DNA of 64,000 nt from Paramarasmius palmivorus (GCA_037176845.1 JAYKXP010000096.1:124001-188000); one strand, 5' to 3'; counted from the first letter of the stretch, positions 24,945 to 34,743 are shown. The notes: generated from the sequence alone by a model not told the origin. Numbers and translations: made by a program.

Positions 24945-27900
24945 AAGATTCACGTCCTCGTGATCTTGATTCTAGTCCATATATCTTTCCGTTTTCCCAA
25001 TTATATAATTTTTTAATCTTTTTCGTATCTATTTCGGTATAATTCTCAATCGGTATATAATTAAATATCATAGAAATGTCTTTTGGTCTTGGAGCGGCAG
25101 GGTGTTTTTTATGGAATTCTTGAATTGCTTCTTTTGCTTTATTTAATTCTCCTTTTGGAAGCCACTCATTTTCTTCATACGGTTCGTTTTTCCACTTCAC
25201 CAGATATTCCAGATGACCGTTCTTTAATCTACTATCTAGTATCTCTTCTACTTCGTGAACTTCTTCACCATCTTCAATCTCAGGAGGGGGAGGTAAGGGT
25301 TTTTCTTGGATTGGGAATTCAGGGGCGTGGTAAGGAGTGAGTAAGCATTCGTTAAAGACCGGGTGTATCTTCCACGTGCGTGGTAATTTGATACGGTATG
25401 ATGATGTCCCGATCTTTTCTATTACTTCAAATGGTCCGTAACGTCGATCATCAAGTTTCTTAGCAAATCGTTTACTTTTGATATTTGTGGCTTCAACGTA
25501 AACCATATCTCCCGGTTTGTATTCCCGAGCTTCGGATCTTCCTCGATCATAGAATTCTTTCATCTTTTCTGCTGCTTTCTTTAATGCCGATGATGCCTCT
25601 TCTCTGATCTGATCCATGACTTTTGCGAAGTCCTCAGCTCTAGGATTACGTGTATGTCTCCTTGGTTCTATTCCCTTCCATGGATGTTGCCCATAATTTA
25701 GGAAAAAAGGCGTTTCTCCGGTGCTCGAGTGAATCTTATCGTTGTATGAGAATTGAGCGATAGACAACCAATTGGCCCAGTCGTCTTGTCGATAGTTAAT
25801 GTAGATTCTCAAATACTTTTCGATTTCTTGATTTACTCGTTCCGTCTGTCCGTCGGTTTGTGGATGATATGCGGTGGACATATTCTCCTTAATTCCTAAG
25901 ATCGTAAGTAACGCTTTCATGAATTTGGCATTGAACTGCGTTCCTCGATCAAAAATCATTACTCGGGCTAATCCATGTTCCTTGAACACGTTTTCTATGT
26001 ACAATCGTGCGGTTCCTTCTGCGGTGACTTGTTGCGTGGTTGGAATGAAGAAGACCTTTTTAGTTAATCGGTCTACTACTACCATGATCATGTCGTAGCC
26101 GTTTGACATAGGAAGAGGTCCGATAAAATCCATAGAAATGATTTCCCATGCTCTAGTAGGGATTTCATTTGGATTTAGTGGTGCTGCTAGTTTTCCTCTT
26201 CTAGGTTTTGTCTTTTGGCATCGATCACATCCATCTGTATATTTCTTCACATCTGCGTTGATACGGGGCCACCAGTAGTTTCGGGTGATTTGTTCTAGCG
26301 TCTTATATCTACCCGGATGTCCCTCAATTGGCAAGTCGTGATGTAGATGGATGATTTGTTCTCGCAATTTGTCGTTTCTCGGTACATAGATACGGTCTTT
26401 CCAAGTGACGACACCGTCTTTCTCTTCCCAATGTTCTTCCTTTTGATCTAATGCCATTTTTACTACTTGATCTCGATCTTTTGATTCTTTGATCTGATCT
26501 AATAACGTGTTTTCTATAGCAGTGATTGACCGATAAAGATGTCTGAACAATTCTGGTTTGAGTAAAACGATGTTTTGGTTGTCGTCTACTCCCTTCTTAT
26601 GACCTTGTCGTCTCGACAATAGATCTGCCTTCGCGTTTTGCTTTCCAGGTTTATGATGCAAAGTAAAATGATAGTCTTGCATTATTGTAACCCATCTAGC
26701 TTGTCTTCGGTTAAGGTCTTGAGGTTTTCGGAAGTACTCAAGGTTCTTGTGATCTGTCCAGATCTCGAAGTCCTGGGTGCTTCCTAAAAGGTATTGCCTC
26801 CATTCCTTTAGTGCCGTAATGATGGCGAGCATTTCTTTGTCATAGATTTCATAGTTCCTTTCTGTTTCGTTCAATGAATGGGACAGGAAGGCTACTGGTT
26901 TCCATTTCCCATCTTGGAACTGTGATAATACTGCTCCTATGGCAAAATCCGAAGAATCCGCTTCAACACGAAATTGATCTTTATCATTGGGAATGACTAG
27001 TACAGGAGCTGTAGTGACCTTTCGTTTGAGTTCTTTGAAAGATTCTATCTGTTCTTTCTCCCATTTCCAATCGTTTTTCCCTGTTAAGACAGTGAGACCT
27101 TTTGCAATCTTTCCGAAATCTCGTATGAACCGTCGGTAGAAGTTAATAAACCCTAAGAATTGCTGTACTTCACGTTTACACGTGGGTTCTGGCCATTCGG
27201 CCACAGCCTTTACTTTACTCGGGTCCATCTTCACTTGCCCGTTTCCGACGATCAATCCAAGGAATTCTACTTGTAGAACTTCAAAAGTACACTTTTCGGC
27301 TTTTAAGTATAATTTGTGTTCTCGTAATTTTCGTAGAATCCTTCTAACGATTTCTCGATGTTCCTTCAACGATCTTGTGAATACGAGGATGTCATCCATG
27401 TAGACTACGACTTTTCCTGTATTGATTTCTTCACGTAATATCATATTCATCATCGTTTGGAAAGTTGCCGGGGAATTCGTCAGGCCGAAGAACATCACCA
27501 GGGGTTCGAACATCCCTCGATTAGTTAGGAATGCTGCTTTCCATTCGTCTCCTTCTTTGATCCGAATGTTATTGAATCCCCATCTGACATCCATTTTAGA
27601 AAACCATCTAGCGCCTCTTAGCTTGTCGATCAATTCTTGGGTCAATGGCAAAGGATATCGGTTCTTAATCGTTTGCTCATTTAGTTTTCGATAATCCTGA
27701 ATTGGTCTAAGCTTTCCATCTTTCTTTTTCACAAAGAAGAATGGTGACGCGAATGGTGATTTAGAAGGCCTGATCCTTCCCGTTTTAAGGTTCTCTTCTA
27801 AGAAATCGTCTAATTCCTTTTGTTCCGTCGGACTTAGCGGATATATTTTAGCGGAGTTCTCACCCTTTGACTCGGGAATCAATTCGATGGCATGATCCCA

Positions 27901-28902
27901 TGGTCTTCTCGGGGGTAATTGATCAAACTCCTTCTTATCGAATACGTCTTTAAAGTCCTGGTACGTTTCAGGGACAATTTCTTCAAAGGTCTTTTCCTTT
28001 TTCTCTTTTGCGACGTCGATGGCTATTTTGGTTGAGACGTTTTCTTTCGCCCTTATTTGAATTTCTTGTTGAATGTCTACTACAAGAATTCGGTCTCCGG
28101 GCTCAATTTCATGTTCAACCTCATCATCATCATCTTCGTCATCTTCCGGTTCGGAGTACTTTTGGTACATTCGACATTCAATCGGGCATCGGTTGAACCT
28201 TATCTGACCTGTTACCCAATCAATATCTGGGTTATGACGTTTAAGCCACTCATGACCTATGAACATATCGGTGTCTCCTAGATTTGTGACATCGAAGCTC
28301 ATAATTTCCACGTGGTCATTGATGGTTATTCTTAGGTCTACTTTATCTGTGATGGGTCCTGCCGAGTTAGGTGTTCTGTCCGCGTTGTATACCGGTATAG
28401 GTCTAGCATGTTTGATAGTGTTTATTTTATGCTTCTCTATCCATTTTCGGTTAACTGCGCTCCCAGTACAGCCGCTGTCTAGTAGTGCCTTAATGTCGAA
28501 CTTTCTTTGATCATCAAGTGTGGTCGCAACGAGGTTAATGTCTGTCTGTTGTCCTCGTGCTCTGATCATTCTAGGTGGTCGTCTCATTTCGTCTAAGGCT
28601 TTCACGGCATTGTTATCATTTAGCCGATTAATTTCCCTTAAGGTTTGATCCGAGACTTCTTGATGTCGTTGATCATGTACCAATTGCTTAAAAAGGGTCA
28701 TTCCCGCTTTTGGATCCCTTAGTCTTTGGGCATACCATTCAGTTGTCCAGGGAATTTGCCGTTTGCCTCCAAACCGGGCACCTGATTCGATGGTTTCATA
28801 AATGTCGTTCAATTCCTGATTGACTACATTATAATTTACAAATGAAGATCGAACCTGTCCGTTTGCCTTTTGAGAGTCGGTGCTTACTCTCGAGGCTATC
28901 AA
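24943..28902 (-). CDS. pol: Pol polyprotein (protease, reverse transcriptase, RNase H, integrase, chromodomain)
   Basis: About 1,319 codons. Order from the N-terminus: retropepsin motif LLDSGCTGS near residue 141; reverse transcriptase with YMDDILVF near residue 500; RNase H beginning VEADSSDFAIGAVLSQ; integrase zinc finger (H-H-C-C in HLHHDLPIEGH and CDRCQ) near residues 850-905; DDE core with SMDFIGP, IFDRGTQFN and GQTERVNQEIE; a GPY/F-like stretch (YGPFEVIEKIG); and a C-terminal chromodomain (VEEILDSRL...YLVKWKN...NEWLP) near residues 1215-1265, which in chromoviruses directs integration to marked chromatin. The frame opens at TTG and overlaps the end of gag in the -1 frame, so it is probably made by frameshift rather than its own start. 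No stop or frameshift inside. Confidence 0.95.
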   Translation of the reverse strand: MIASRVSTDSQKANGQVRSSFVNYNVVNQELNDIYETIESGARFGGKRQIPWTTEWYAQRLRDPKAGMTLFKQLVHDQRHQEVSDQTLREINRLNDNNAVKALDEMRRPPRMIRARGQQTDINLVATTLDDQRKFDIKALLDSGCTGSAVNRKWIEKHKINTIKHARPIPVYNADRTPNSAGPITDKVDLRITINDHVEIMSFDVTNLGDTDMFIGHEWLKRHNPDIDWVTGQIRFNRCPIECRMYQKYSEPEDDEDDDDEVEHEIEPGDRILVVDIQQEIQIRAKENVSTKIAIDVAKEKKEKTFEEIVPETYQDFKDVFDKKEFDQLPPRRPWDHAIELIPESKGENSAKIYPLSPTEQKELDDFLEENLKTGRIRPSKSPFASPFFFVKKKDGKLRPIQDYRKLNEQTIKNRYPLPLTQELIDKLRGARWFSKMDVRWGFNNIRIKEGDEWKAAFLTNRGMFEPLVMFFGLTNSPATFQTMMNMILREEINTGKVVVYMDDILVFTRSLKEHREIVRRILRKLREHKLYLKAEKCTFEVLQVEFLGLIVGNGQVKMDPSKVKAVAEWPEPTCKREVQQFLGFINFYRRFIRDFGKIAKGLTVLTGKNDWKWEKEQIESFKELKRKVTTAPVLVIPNDKDQFRVEADSSDFAIGAVLSQFQDGKWKPVAFLSHSLNETERNYEIYDKEMLAIITALKEWRQYLLGSTQDFEIWTDHKNLEYFRKPQDLNRRQARWVTIMQDYHFTLHHKPGKQNAKADLLSRRQGHKKGVDDNQNIVLLKPELFRHLYRSITAIENTLLDQIKESKDRDQVVKMALDQKEEHWEEKDGVVTWKDRIYVPRNDKLREQIIHLHHDLPIEGHPGRYKTLEQITRNYWWPRINADVKKYTDGCDRCQKTKPRRGKLAAPLNPNEIPTRAWEIISMDFIGPLPMSNGYDMIMVVVDRLTKKVFFIPTTQQVTAEGTARLYIENVFKEHGLARVMIFDRGTQFNAKFMKALLTILGIKENMSTAYHPQTDGQTERVNQEIEKYLRIYINYRQDDWANWLSIAQFSYNDKIHSSTGETPFFLNYGQHPWKGIEPRRHTRNPRAEDFAKVMDQIREEASSALKKAAEKMKEFYDRGRSEAREYKPGDMVYVEATNIKSKRFAKKLDDRRYGPFEVIEKIGTSSYRIKLPRTWKIHPVFNECLLTPYHAPEFPIQEKPLPPPPEIEDGEEVHEVEEILDSRLKNGHLEYLVKWKNEPYEENEWLPKGELNKAKEAIQEFHKKHPAAPRPKDISMIFNYIPIENYTEIDTKKIKKLYNWENGKIYGLESRSRGRES

Positions 28903-29993
28903 AAATCCTCTTCTTCCAACTTCTTCGTCAAGAGCTCTATGAGTCTCTTGGCTTCGTCTCTCGTCATCTCTTCCTTCTTCGCTTCTCGAGTAAAGTTAGC
29001 CGGCTTTGATCCTTTTGGTTCGGGACATTCAAAGAAGCGGTGTCCTGACTTTTTACAGTTAAAGCACAGGCCCTTCTTTTTCATTGCGTCTATGTCCATG
29101 GCATTCGGATCTCTGGTCGGCGTCTTAAAACTCGGGGTTGCGGTACTCGGGTTTTCCTTCTTAGTTTCCGCAGTTCCTTTTCCCTTGTTCTGGCTCTGTC
29201 CTTCTTTTCCGTGGTGATGGCTTTGATATTCTTTATTCATACGCCATACCCGGTCCTGATTGGATGCCTCGGTCATCCATTCTTCTAATGTCGTCGGTGT
29301 TGGGCGTAGGCTCCAAACTGAACTTCGCAAGCCGTTGTTAAGGCCGTTCTTGAACCAGAATAGAAGCGCTTCTTTATCGAATTTGCATCCATCCATGATT
29401 CCCTTGAACTGCACGATGTACTCGTCGGCAGTCTGCTTTCCTTGCGTGAGCTTGACCAACTTAGCCTGAAGCTCATCTTTAGTCGAAGAGTATTTGAAGT
29501 ATTCCGTAAATTCCTCTTCGAATTCTACGTAACTGGTGACACGCGGCGGGTTCTCAGTCGCTTTTGTGATCAACTCCTTCCTTTTCAGGTCGGCCCAGTT
29601 TGTTGCCATGTCGTTGGTTCCACCGGTGATTAGACTTAGAGCGACAATGATCTTGTTATGATCCTCGAGAATTTGCCGTCCCAAAAAGTAGAACTTCAGT
29701 TCATTCAAAAATCCTTCAGCTCTGTCTCGATCGCCGTGATACTCTTTCGGCTTATCAACATCGATTTTTTTTGCCTTCTCCGGTTTGTCTTTAAAGTGCT
29801 CGGCTACTTTCGCGATTCGATCGGTGGCCTCGGCGTTTGTCTTTGAGTATGTTCCGAGGTTGACGAGCCAGATGATGACGGTTCTAGCCCATGCCCAGAA
29901 GAGAGCGAAGAATCCCTGATCTTCTTTGTACAAGGGAGTCGGAAGGTTCCTCTGTTCGTCTGAGAGGTAGATGGTGGCCGGGTCGATATCCAT
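28899..29993 (-). CDS. gag: Gag capsid/nucleocapsid protein
   Basis: 364 codons from ATG at 29993. The middle has the retrotransposon Gag region (FLNELKFYFLG, YIVQFKGIMDGC). A CCHC zinc knuckle, CFNCKKSGHRFFEC, lies near residues 311-327 and would bind the element RNA. The final part is Lys/Glu-rich. It ends at TGA overlapping the pol frame by a few bases (-1). Confidence 0.92.
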   Translation of the reverse strand: MDIDPATIYLSDEQRNLPTPLYKEDQGFFALFWAWARTVIIWLVNLGTYSKTNAEATDRIAKVAEHFKDKPEKAKKIDVDKPKEYHGDRDRAEGFLNELKFYFLGRQILEDHNKIIVALSLITGGTNDMATNWADLKRKELITKATENPPRVTSYVEFEEEFTEYFKYSSTKDELQAKLVKLTQGKQTADEYIVQFKGIMDGCKFDKEALLFWFKNGLNNGLRSSVWSLRPTPTTLEEWMTEASNQDRVWRMNKEYQSHHHGKEGQSQNKGKGTAETKKENPSTATPSFKTPTRDPNAMDIDAMKKKGLCFNCKKSGHRFFECPEPKGSKPANFTREAKKEEMTRDEAKRLIELLTKKLEEEDF

Positions 29994-30682
29994 GGTAAGA
30001 TTAAGAAATCAATGACTTTTTATTTCTTAATTGATGAGGGAAAGGAAGTGATACAATTGGCTGTTAACCAAAGGGTGAATGTCTATAGAGCCTTGGATCC
30101 GGCACACGACCGAGACTTGATCCTTAGGCGTGTAAATACGTAAGGTAAGGTATGTAATTCTTCGAACTCAATAAAGTCGTAGGGACTCTACTGATCGGGT
30201 TATATCGTAAAGTATAGTAACTAACTAAAACCACCTATCCTAGCGTGGTTCTTCGCCAATCTACACTCTAGATCGCGGGTTGTATGGTAAAAGTATATAC
30301 GTAGCTACGGAGGCCGAGAACTAGTATGGTTCGCAACTGCGCAGCCGACGTCTCAGGTTTTCAATAGAACCCCTGATAGCCGAAGTCTTCCTGCGAAAGG
30401 GGATTGACCCTTAAACGACCCACAATGAAGTGGTATCGTCAGAAGCTCGTTCCAGGAACTAGTGCCTTCTTCGTATGCTCGGGTCACAACTAGCCGACGC
30501 ACGCGGACCGTTAGCCAACGGAATTCTACTCGGATCTGTAAAAGGAAAATGCGAGAGGGAATAGTGGTTCGGAGAGTCGGTTGATGTGGAGAGTATAGGA
30601 CCAAAGTTTCGGGATATGAAAAGGTGTTTGGTGAATGCGGAGCGAGAGAGTACGAGAGAGGATTAGAGGAGTCTTGAGCTTT
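29994..30682 (-). other. Untranslated leader of the retrotransposon
   Basis: About 690 nt between the 5' LTR and the gag ATG. Contains the primer-binding site next to the LTR. A 112-codon frame crosses part of it but shows no domain and is probably chance. Confidence 0.6.
30670..30680 (-). other. Primer-binding site, self-priming type
   Basis: Minus-strand AGCTCAAGACT, two bases inside the 5' LTR. It is the exact complement of AGTCTTGAGCT inside the LTR (minus strand, 30787 to 30777), which lies where the transcript should begin. This is the arrangement known from Tf1/sushi chromoviruses, where the RNA 5' end folds back as primer. Confidence 0.7.
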
Positions 30683-30985
30683 TGTTAGCAACCAACCAGT
30701 TCTACCTGGCTAGTACTCCCTCGAGCGTGCAAGACAATGAAGAGAATGAGAATATATTACTGGTCAGGAATAAACCAGCTCAAGACTGGCGTACAAAGGT
30801 AACTACCTACTGAATATATACTACGAGCCTCGAGGATGTATGTCGTATCTACTAAGTGCTATATACATGAGTACAGTCATTAATACATGTGTATGCAACA
30901 GGTCATTGATCGGAAATGTGTCTACAGCATGTATTAAAGACGGAAATTGAAAGTACATGTGTAAGTAGTAAGGAGTTTCATGACA
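30683..30985 (-). repeat. 5' LTR of the retrotransposon
   Basis: 303 bp, identical by eye to the left LTR. Holds the predicted promoter (TATATATT) and the predicted RNA start. Confidence 0.95.
30813..30820 (-). promoter_or_regulatory. TATA box of the retrotransposon LTR
   Basis: TATATATT on the minus strand, starting 33 nt before the AGTCTTGAGCT block, a normal TATA-to-start distance. The same box is in the other LTR. Confidence 0.6.
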
Positions 30986-30990
30986 GTACG
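30986..30990. repeat. Target site duplication GTACG, right copy
   Basis: Exact match to 24624-24628. Confidence 0.9.
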
Positions 30991-31398
30991 CAGCTTCTAT
31001 GACCACCTGTGCGATGTCCTTTGTTGAGGCTACTGGTGCGTATACGTCGATTTCGTTGAGTTCAGCGCGATTTCTGAGAAATATCTGCACCAGACGTGCG
31101 TGGCTGATGAGCGCCCCGGCCTTTGCGATCTCTTGTCTGAACTTGGACTGGAGCGATCGGGTCGAGAAGAACGATCCGTAGATGCAGCCTGTTCCTATCG
31201 TCCCTTTGAAGTACTCCGTAATATCGATGAGTGTCCCTTTCGATACAGTTCTGAGCTTCATCACGTCCTTGATATCGCATCGGTCGAGCGTGTTTTGTTG
31301 AGCAGGGAAGGGACTGTAGTATAGAGTAAGGATGTTCAGAAACTTGCTGAGGTGTATTTGATCACTCACAGGTCATTCAGCAAATTGCCTTTCTGCAT

Positions 31399-31851
31399 CT
31401 TGGTACGTCACGTATTATGGGGGGTCGAGTTGGTTGTTTTCGTGCTTTCTACAGTTCTAGTTGAAGAGGAGTTGCACAAGCAAAAATTTCGGTTCCTGTT
31501 GCCATGTTGCCTTCCCCTAGAAGTACTAGTTAGATCCAGACTGTATTGCTTGCGATTCATCGTTCGTTGTTCGGCTTTCCGTTTGAAAGGGTGGAGGTTC
31601 TGTGACAGCGCTGCATGTTTTGAGGTGTTGAGGCACCTTGTGGTGGACTGAGGATCAATGTGGACCGTTTTTTTTGATTATGTAATTACGCATGGCTCTT
31701 GTTCCTGTCCCGCCCACGACTCTTGTGGTTTCGTTATCTGCAAACTCGTTTCCCAGCGAGCAAGCTGCGTCTATGGGTCGGTAGCATTCGTTATGCTTCT
31801 TTCTCGTTTCCTGTCCTATATAAATCGCCGCTACTTTCGTTGCATGTTCTC
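31399..31851. promoter_or_regulatory. Divergent promoter region between A3 and the F-box/LRR-like gene
   Basis: About 450 bp between the A3 start (minus) and the next gene (plus). TATATAAA at 31817-31824 lies about 35 bp before the plus-strand ATG and is a good TATA candidate. No gene is supported inside. Confidence 0.5.
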
Positions 31852-32945
31852 ATGTTGCCCTTGAAACCCCCTGTGAAATTGGTCAACGACGTCCTATTGG
31901 TGATATTGTCGTGGACTTTGCTCGATGCGCTTGACGCTCATCAGTTTTCTACGGCCATACTGCTCATTGAACCGGATTTGTACACGGAGTAAGTCTTTGG
32001 CTCGAACTTTGTCTGGTTGATATTAACTATCATAGTTTGTTACATGTGTTATATCGCAGGATTCGCATCACTCGTGGAGAATGCTTATTGCTATTAGATG
32101 CTTCGTTTCGCAGCAACCCGATGCTCCCGAGCCTGGTTCGCGAGCTTCGACTTCACCTTACCTGCCCGCCGTTCCTGGAGTTTCAGGATATAGATATATT
32201 CGGATCCTCGTTCGCAATACCGTCCATCATTGCCGCTGTTGCACCCACAGTAACGCATTTGGGCTTGACTTGCCGTCTTCATCCCGATATTCTCTACACC
32301 ATGCGTACCACTTGCTTCCCAAAGTTACGCTCTATGGAAGTACCGTACTTCTTTGTGTTGGATCCCGTTACAACTATTCGGTTGCATTCTCGTCTTCGAA
32401 ATTGCGTCAGCGAGTTGCATATTTTCAACCGAGACGGTGGAAGGATACGCAGGCTCACTCTTCTTACGATGGTTGATGGATGGCCGGCCCTGAAGCGGTT
32501 GTGTGTTCGATGCAAGTGGGGTCTACCCCCTTTCGACGGACCTCTCTTCGACTTTACCCATCTCAACACCGTCACTGAACTCTCCGTATTGTTGGTGGAT
32601 CGACCTTGGGCCGCGAACGTTGCCTTTTTCCTCGCTCATATGCATCCACCTCCAAATGTGGATGTTATTGCCCTCCTTCTTTGCAACCGGCAGTTCGTGC
32701 GGCACTCCCTGTTCACTGATCACCTTTTTCATCCGAAAATGGTAGTTCCGGTGTTCGGTGATCCCAGTCAGGCGGTCTATCGAGGGGAAGCGCATCTGGA
32801 GTATATCTGTAACTTGGTTTGCGTTGTTGATGAAAGGCCGACCCAGGAGGGGTTTTGGGTGAAGTTGAAGGAGTCTATTGGGAGGAGGACCTTGCTGCCC
32901 CATTTGTTTCATTCGGATTGTAAAGACTTGATTAAGCTTAAGTAG
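31852..32945 (+). CDS. F-box/LRR-like protein
   Basis: Exons 31852-31988 and 32060-32945, GT-AG intron, 340 residues. The N-terminus (LVNDVLLVILSWTLLDALDA) resembles the short degenerate F-box of Agaricomycete proteins. The remainder has spaced leucine patterns (LVRELRLHLTC, VTHLGLTC, LRSMEVPY, LKRLCVRCKW, VTELSVLL) typical of irregular leucine-rich repeats. F-box proteins select substrates for SCF ubiquitin ligases; whether this one binds Skp1 cannot be told. TATA box about 35 bp upstream of the ATG. Confidence 0.7.
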
Positions 32946-33251
32946 ACTCTTTTGTGTTCTGTAGCTCAATCTCGGCTTTCGGAGTTGTTTTCTTGTCGCA
33001 TTCGTATAGAATTCAAGGTGTTGTTTGTGTTGTTGTCACGCGCCTACTTTGGGCTTAAAAGTAGGATTATTGTCCAGATTCTTTCCTGTGCAAATCAAGC
33101 GAGTAATTAGATGTTGTTGCATATGGTTAAACGGAGCTGTATAAGTGGCGTACTGACGTTTGATGTTGTACCTTTGCTCATCTTGTTTGTTTGGTTAGTC
33201 CTTCCTTCATATATAAGTCCTGCGTTTCTGATTGAGAAACGACCAATCCTC
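32946..33251. other. Spacer before gene C1
   Basis: About 300 bp. TATATAAG at 33210-33217 is a likely TATA box, about 40 bp before the C1 ATG. Confidence 0.45.
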
Positions 33252-33978
33252 ATGCCTTTGTTCAATCCTTCCGATAGCGACGTTTTGTTGCGCGCCTCCC
33301 TTCCATGCCACATGGAGTTCTTTAACAGGGTCGTCGATGCATATCCGCGTGGCTCCGATGGCAAGCTTTCTACTCAGAGAAAGGTGATCGATCCTGAGGG
33401 TACTCGGCTGGAGCTGTCTATGCTGAGGTCTTTCGCGGTAAGTCTTGGGTTTCTCTACATTCGACTTACGACCAGGGTTCAACTAATGCTTCACGCAGGA
33501 CTTCCCTATCAGCTTCCAGAAGATGTTTCCAACAGTTCCCCTGCTCACTTCCAAGTTCCGTAACAACGTGTGCCTTGTTGATTCGGCTCTCCAGGAGAGC
33601 GATGTGGGCGCTATGTCTAGTTCCGAAACGCTTTCGTTCGTGGATTGTCCCGGTGGGGATGCTGCGCCTGTCCGGGACATGTCTAGCGTGTCTGTTGATC
33701 TGTTGTGGGCCGTTGAAGTAGTCAGGTTGGAAGGGTATATTCTTTGTAGCGAAGACTTTGGTGGCGATTCGTCGGATTGTTCTAGTTACGATGCGTGCTC
33801 TTATCGCTGGCTTCGGGGAGCACTCGTAGATCTTCTTGGAGTAGAAATGGTTGCTGGCGGTGAGCTTTACAAAAGGGCACATGAAGGTGAGCTTCGAGTT
33901 TCACTTGCTGAGCAATTGATGACAATGTGGTGTTTAGCGGTCGAGGTTGTTCTTGCGTTGGTTGAGCCTCGGAAATGA
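33252..33978 (+). CDS. Orphan family C protein, copy C1
   Basis: Exons 33252-33437 and 33499-33978, about 221 residues. Homologous to C2 (minus strand, 56.2-57.1 kb): SLPCHMEFFNRVVDAYPRGS against LLPCHQEFFNRLVDKFPRTS, LELSMLRSFA against LELMMLRNIA, and the intron falls at exactly the same place (FA|DFP and IA|DYP). The second exon keeps LLTSKFRNNVCLV and DLLWAVEVVRLE. C2 has an extra upstream exon not recognised here, so C1 may be N-terminally short. No known domain recognised. It lies close to an A gene in divergent orientation, as C2 does. Confidence 0.7.
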
Positions 33979-34127
33979 TTGTTTTCTGTGTAGTTCTTCT
34001 GCCACATTTTATATCGTTTTTAGAGGATTTATACCACTGCATGACAATGTTTGTCAGTGTACTTTCCTTGTTCGATGCACAATCGAGGGACTGCAGCTTC
34101 ATTGAGTCATCATGTTCTCACGTCTAT

Positions 34128-34605
34128 TTACAATGAGTCAGTTTCGACGCTCGCGTCCGAGGTTTTTTCTCCGTCCTCCATCTCATCTTCCCGTGTATCG
34201 CCTTCGCTGTCTTCTGCGGCCGAGGACGACCTTTCATCTTCCGACATCTCTCTTGATTCGTTGTCATCTGCCCCTGTCATCTCGTCGTCCTCCGAGTCGC
34301 TAGTATCATGGTCGACATGTTCCGCCAGGTCAGCTAGGAAAGGTGTTGCCTGGAAGATGTCGTGCACTGTATCAGGCGTACCTGTTTGTCATAAGTAAGT
34401 CTCGCTTTGCATTTGGGATAGCTTCGTATTTACCTGTCAGCAGGATCATACGGATGAGCATCCGTACCGCCTGTTGTTGATTGTGACTCAGGCCGTTCAA
34501 CTGGCAAGAGATTTGCGTGGTTACTGGGTGTTGAGCTACTGTTAGTTGACATGCGGCTGTACTTGAATCTGAGTTCGCACCTGTCTGCATGGTTGGAGGA
34601 AACAC
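34128..34605 (-). CDS. Small protein with very acidic C-terminus (gene H)
   Basis: Exons 34434-34605 and 34128-34381 (intron 34382-34433, GT-AG), 141 residues. The first half holds a helix (LSHNQQQAVRMLIRMILL) that crosses the splice into TGTPDTVHDIFQATPFLADL. The second half is a run of Asp/Glu/Ser (HDTSDSEDDEMTGADDNES and onward), likely disordered and a possible phosphorylation target. TATATATATAT at 34647-34657 lies about 45 bp upstream. Function unknown; no paralogue in the window. Confidence 0.6.
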
Positions 34606-34646
34606 GAGACTGTGGATCGAGCGGTGAGGTTGCTCCTTTTGAGCGG

Positions 34647-34657
34647 TATATATATAT
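34647..34657 (-). promoter_or_regulatory. TATA-like element upstream of gene H
   Basis: Alternating TA of 11 bp, correctly placed for the minus-strand gene ending at 34128. Confidence 0.4.
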
Positions 34658-34743
34658 CCATGCTGACGGCGGTTTAGGCTCGGATCTGTGTCACATTGAG
34701 TTATGATACCTATACCACACGGCGTTGATCAATATTCCCAATA

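Larger units (their letters stand above)
24629..30985 (-). mobile_element. Ty3/gypsy LTR retrotransposon of the chromovirus type, apparently intact
   Basis: A 6,357 bp element on the minus strand: 5' LTR on the right (30683-30985), gag, pol, 3' LTR on the left (24629-24931). The LTRs begin TG, end CA and look identical over 303 bp. Flanked by GTACG on both sides. Gag and pol frames are open, a primer-binding site and polypurine tract are present, and pol ends in a chromodomain. Everything points to a young, possibly active copy. It lies in the same orientation as the gene it interrupts (A3). Confidence 0.95.
23128..31398 (-). pseudogene. Orphan family A gene, copy A3, split by a retrotransposon
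   Basis: Exon 1 is 31370-31398 (29 nt, ending in CT as in A1), intron 31314-31369, exon 2 runs from 31313 to 30991, is cut by the retrotransposon, and resumes from 24628 (or 24623 without the duplicated GTACG) to 24377; intron 24328-24376; then further exons to a stop at 23128. Similarity to A1 and A2 spans both halves: LQSKFRQEIAKAGALI and NEIDVYAPV on the right, FTFEHDKSKKKIRIIGT, TLLMNFATASHFVSLYPKTSF and the SWHLG motif on the left. Of the three copies this one best keeps a nucleotidyltransferase-like acidic pair (E-I-D-V). Apart from the insertion the frame looks undamaged, so the disruption is probably recent. Confidence 0.8.

Noticed and set aside
30353..30691. 112-codon minus-strand frame in the retrotransposon leader
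   Set aside because: It runs into the primer-binding site and LTR and shows no Gag-like feature; leader sequence is the simpler reading.
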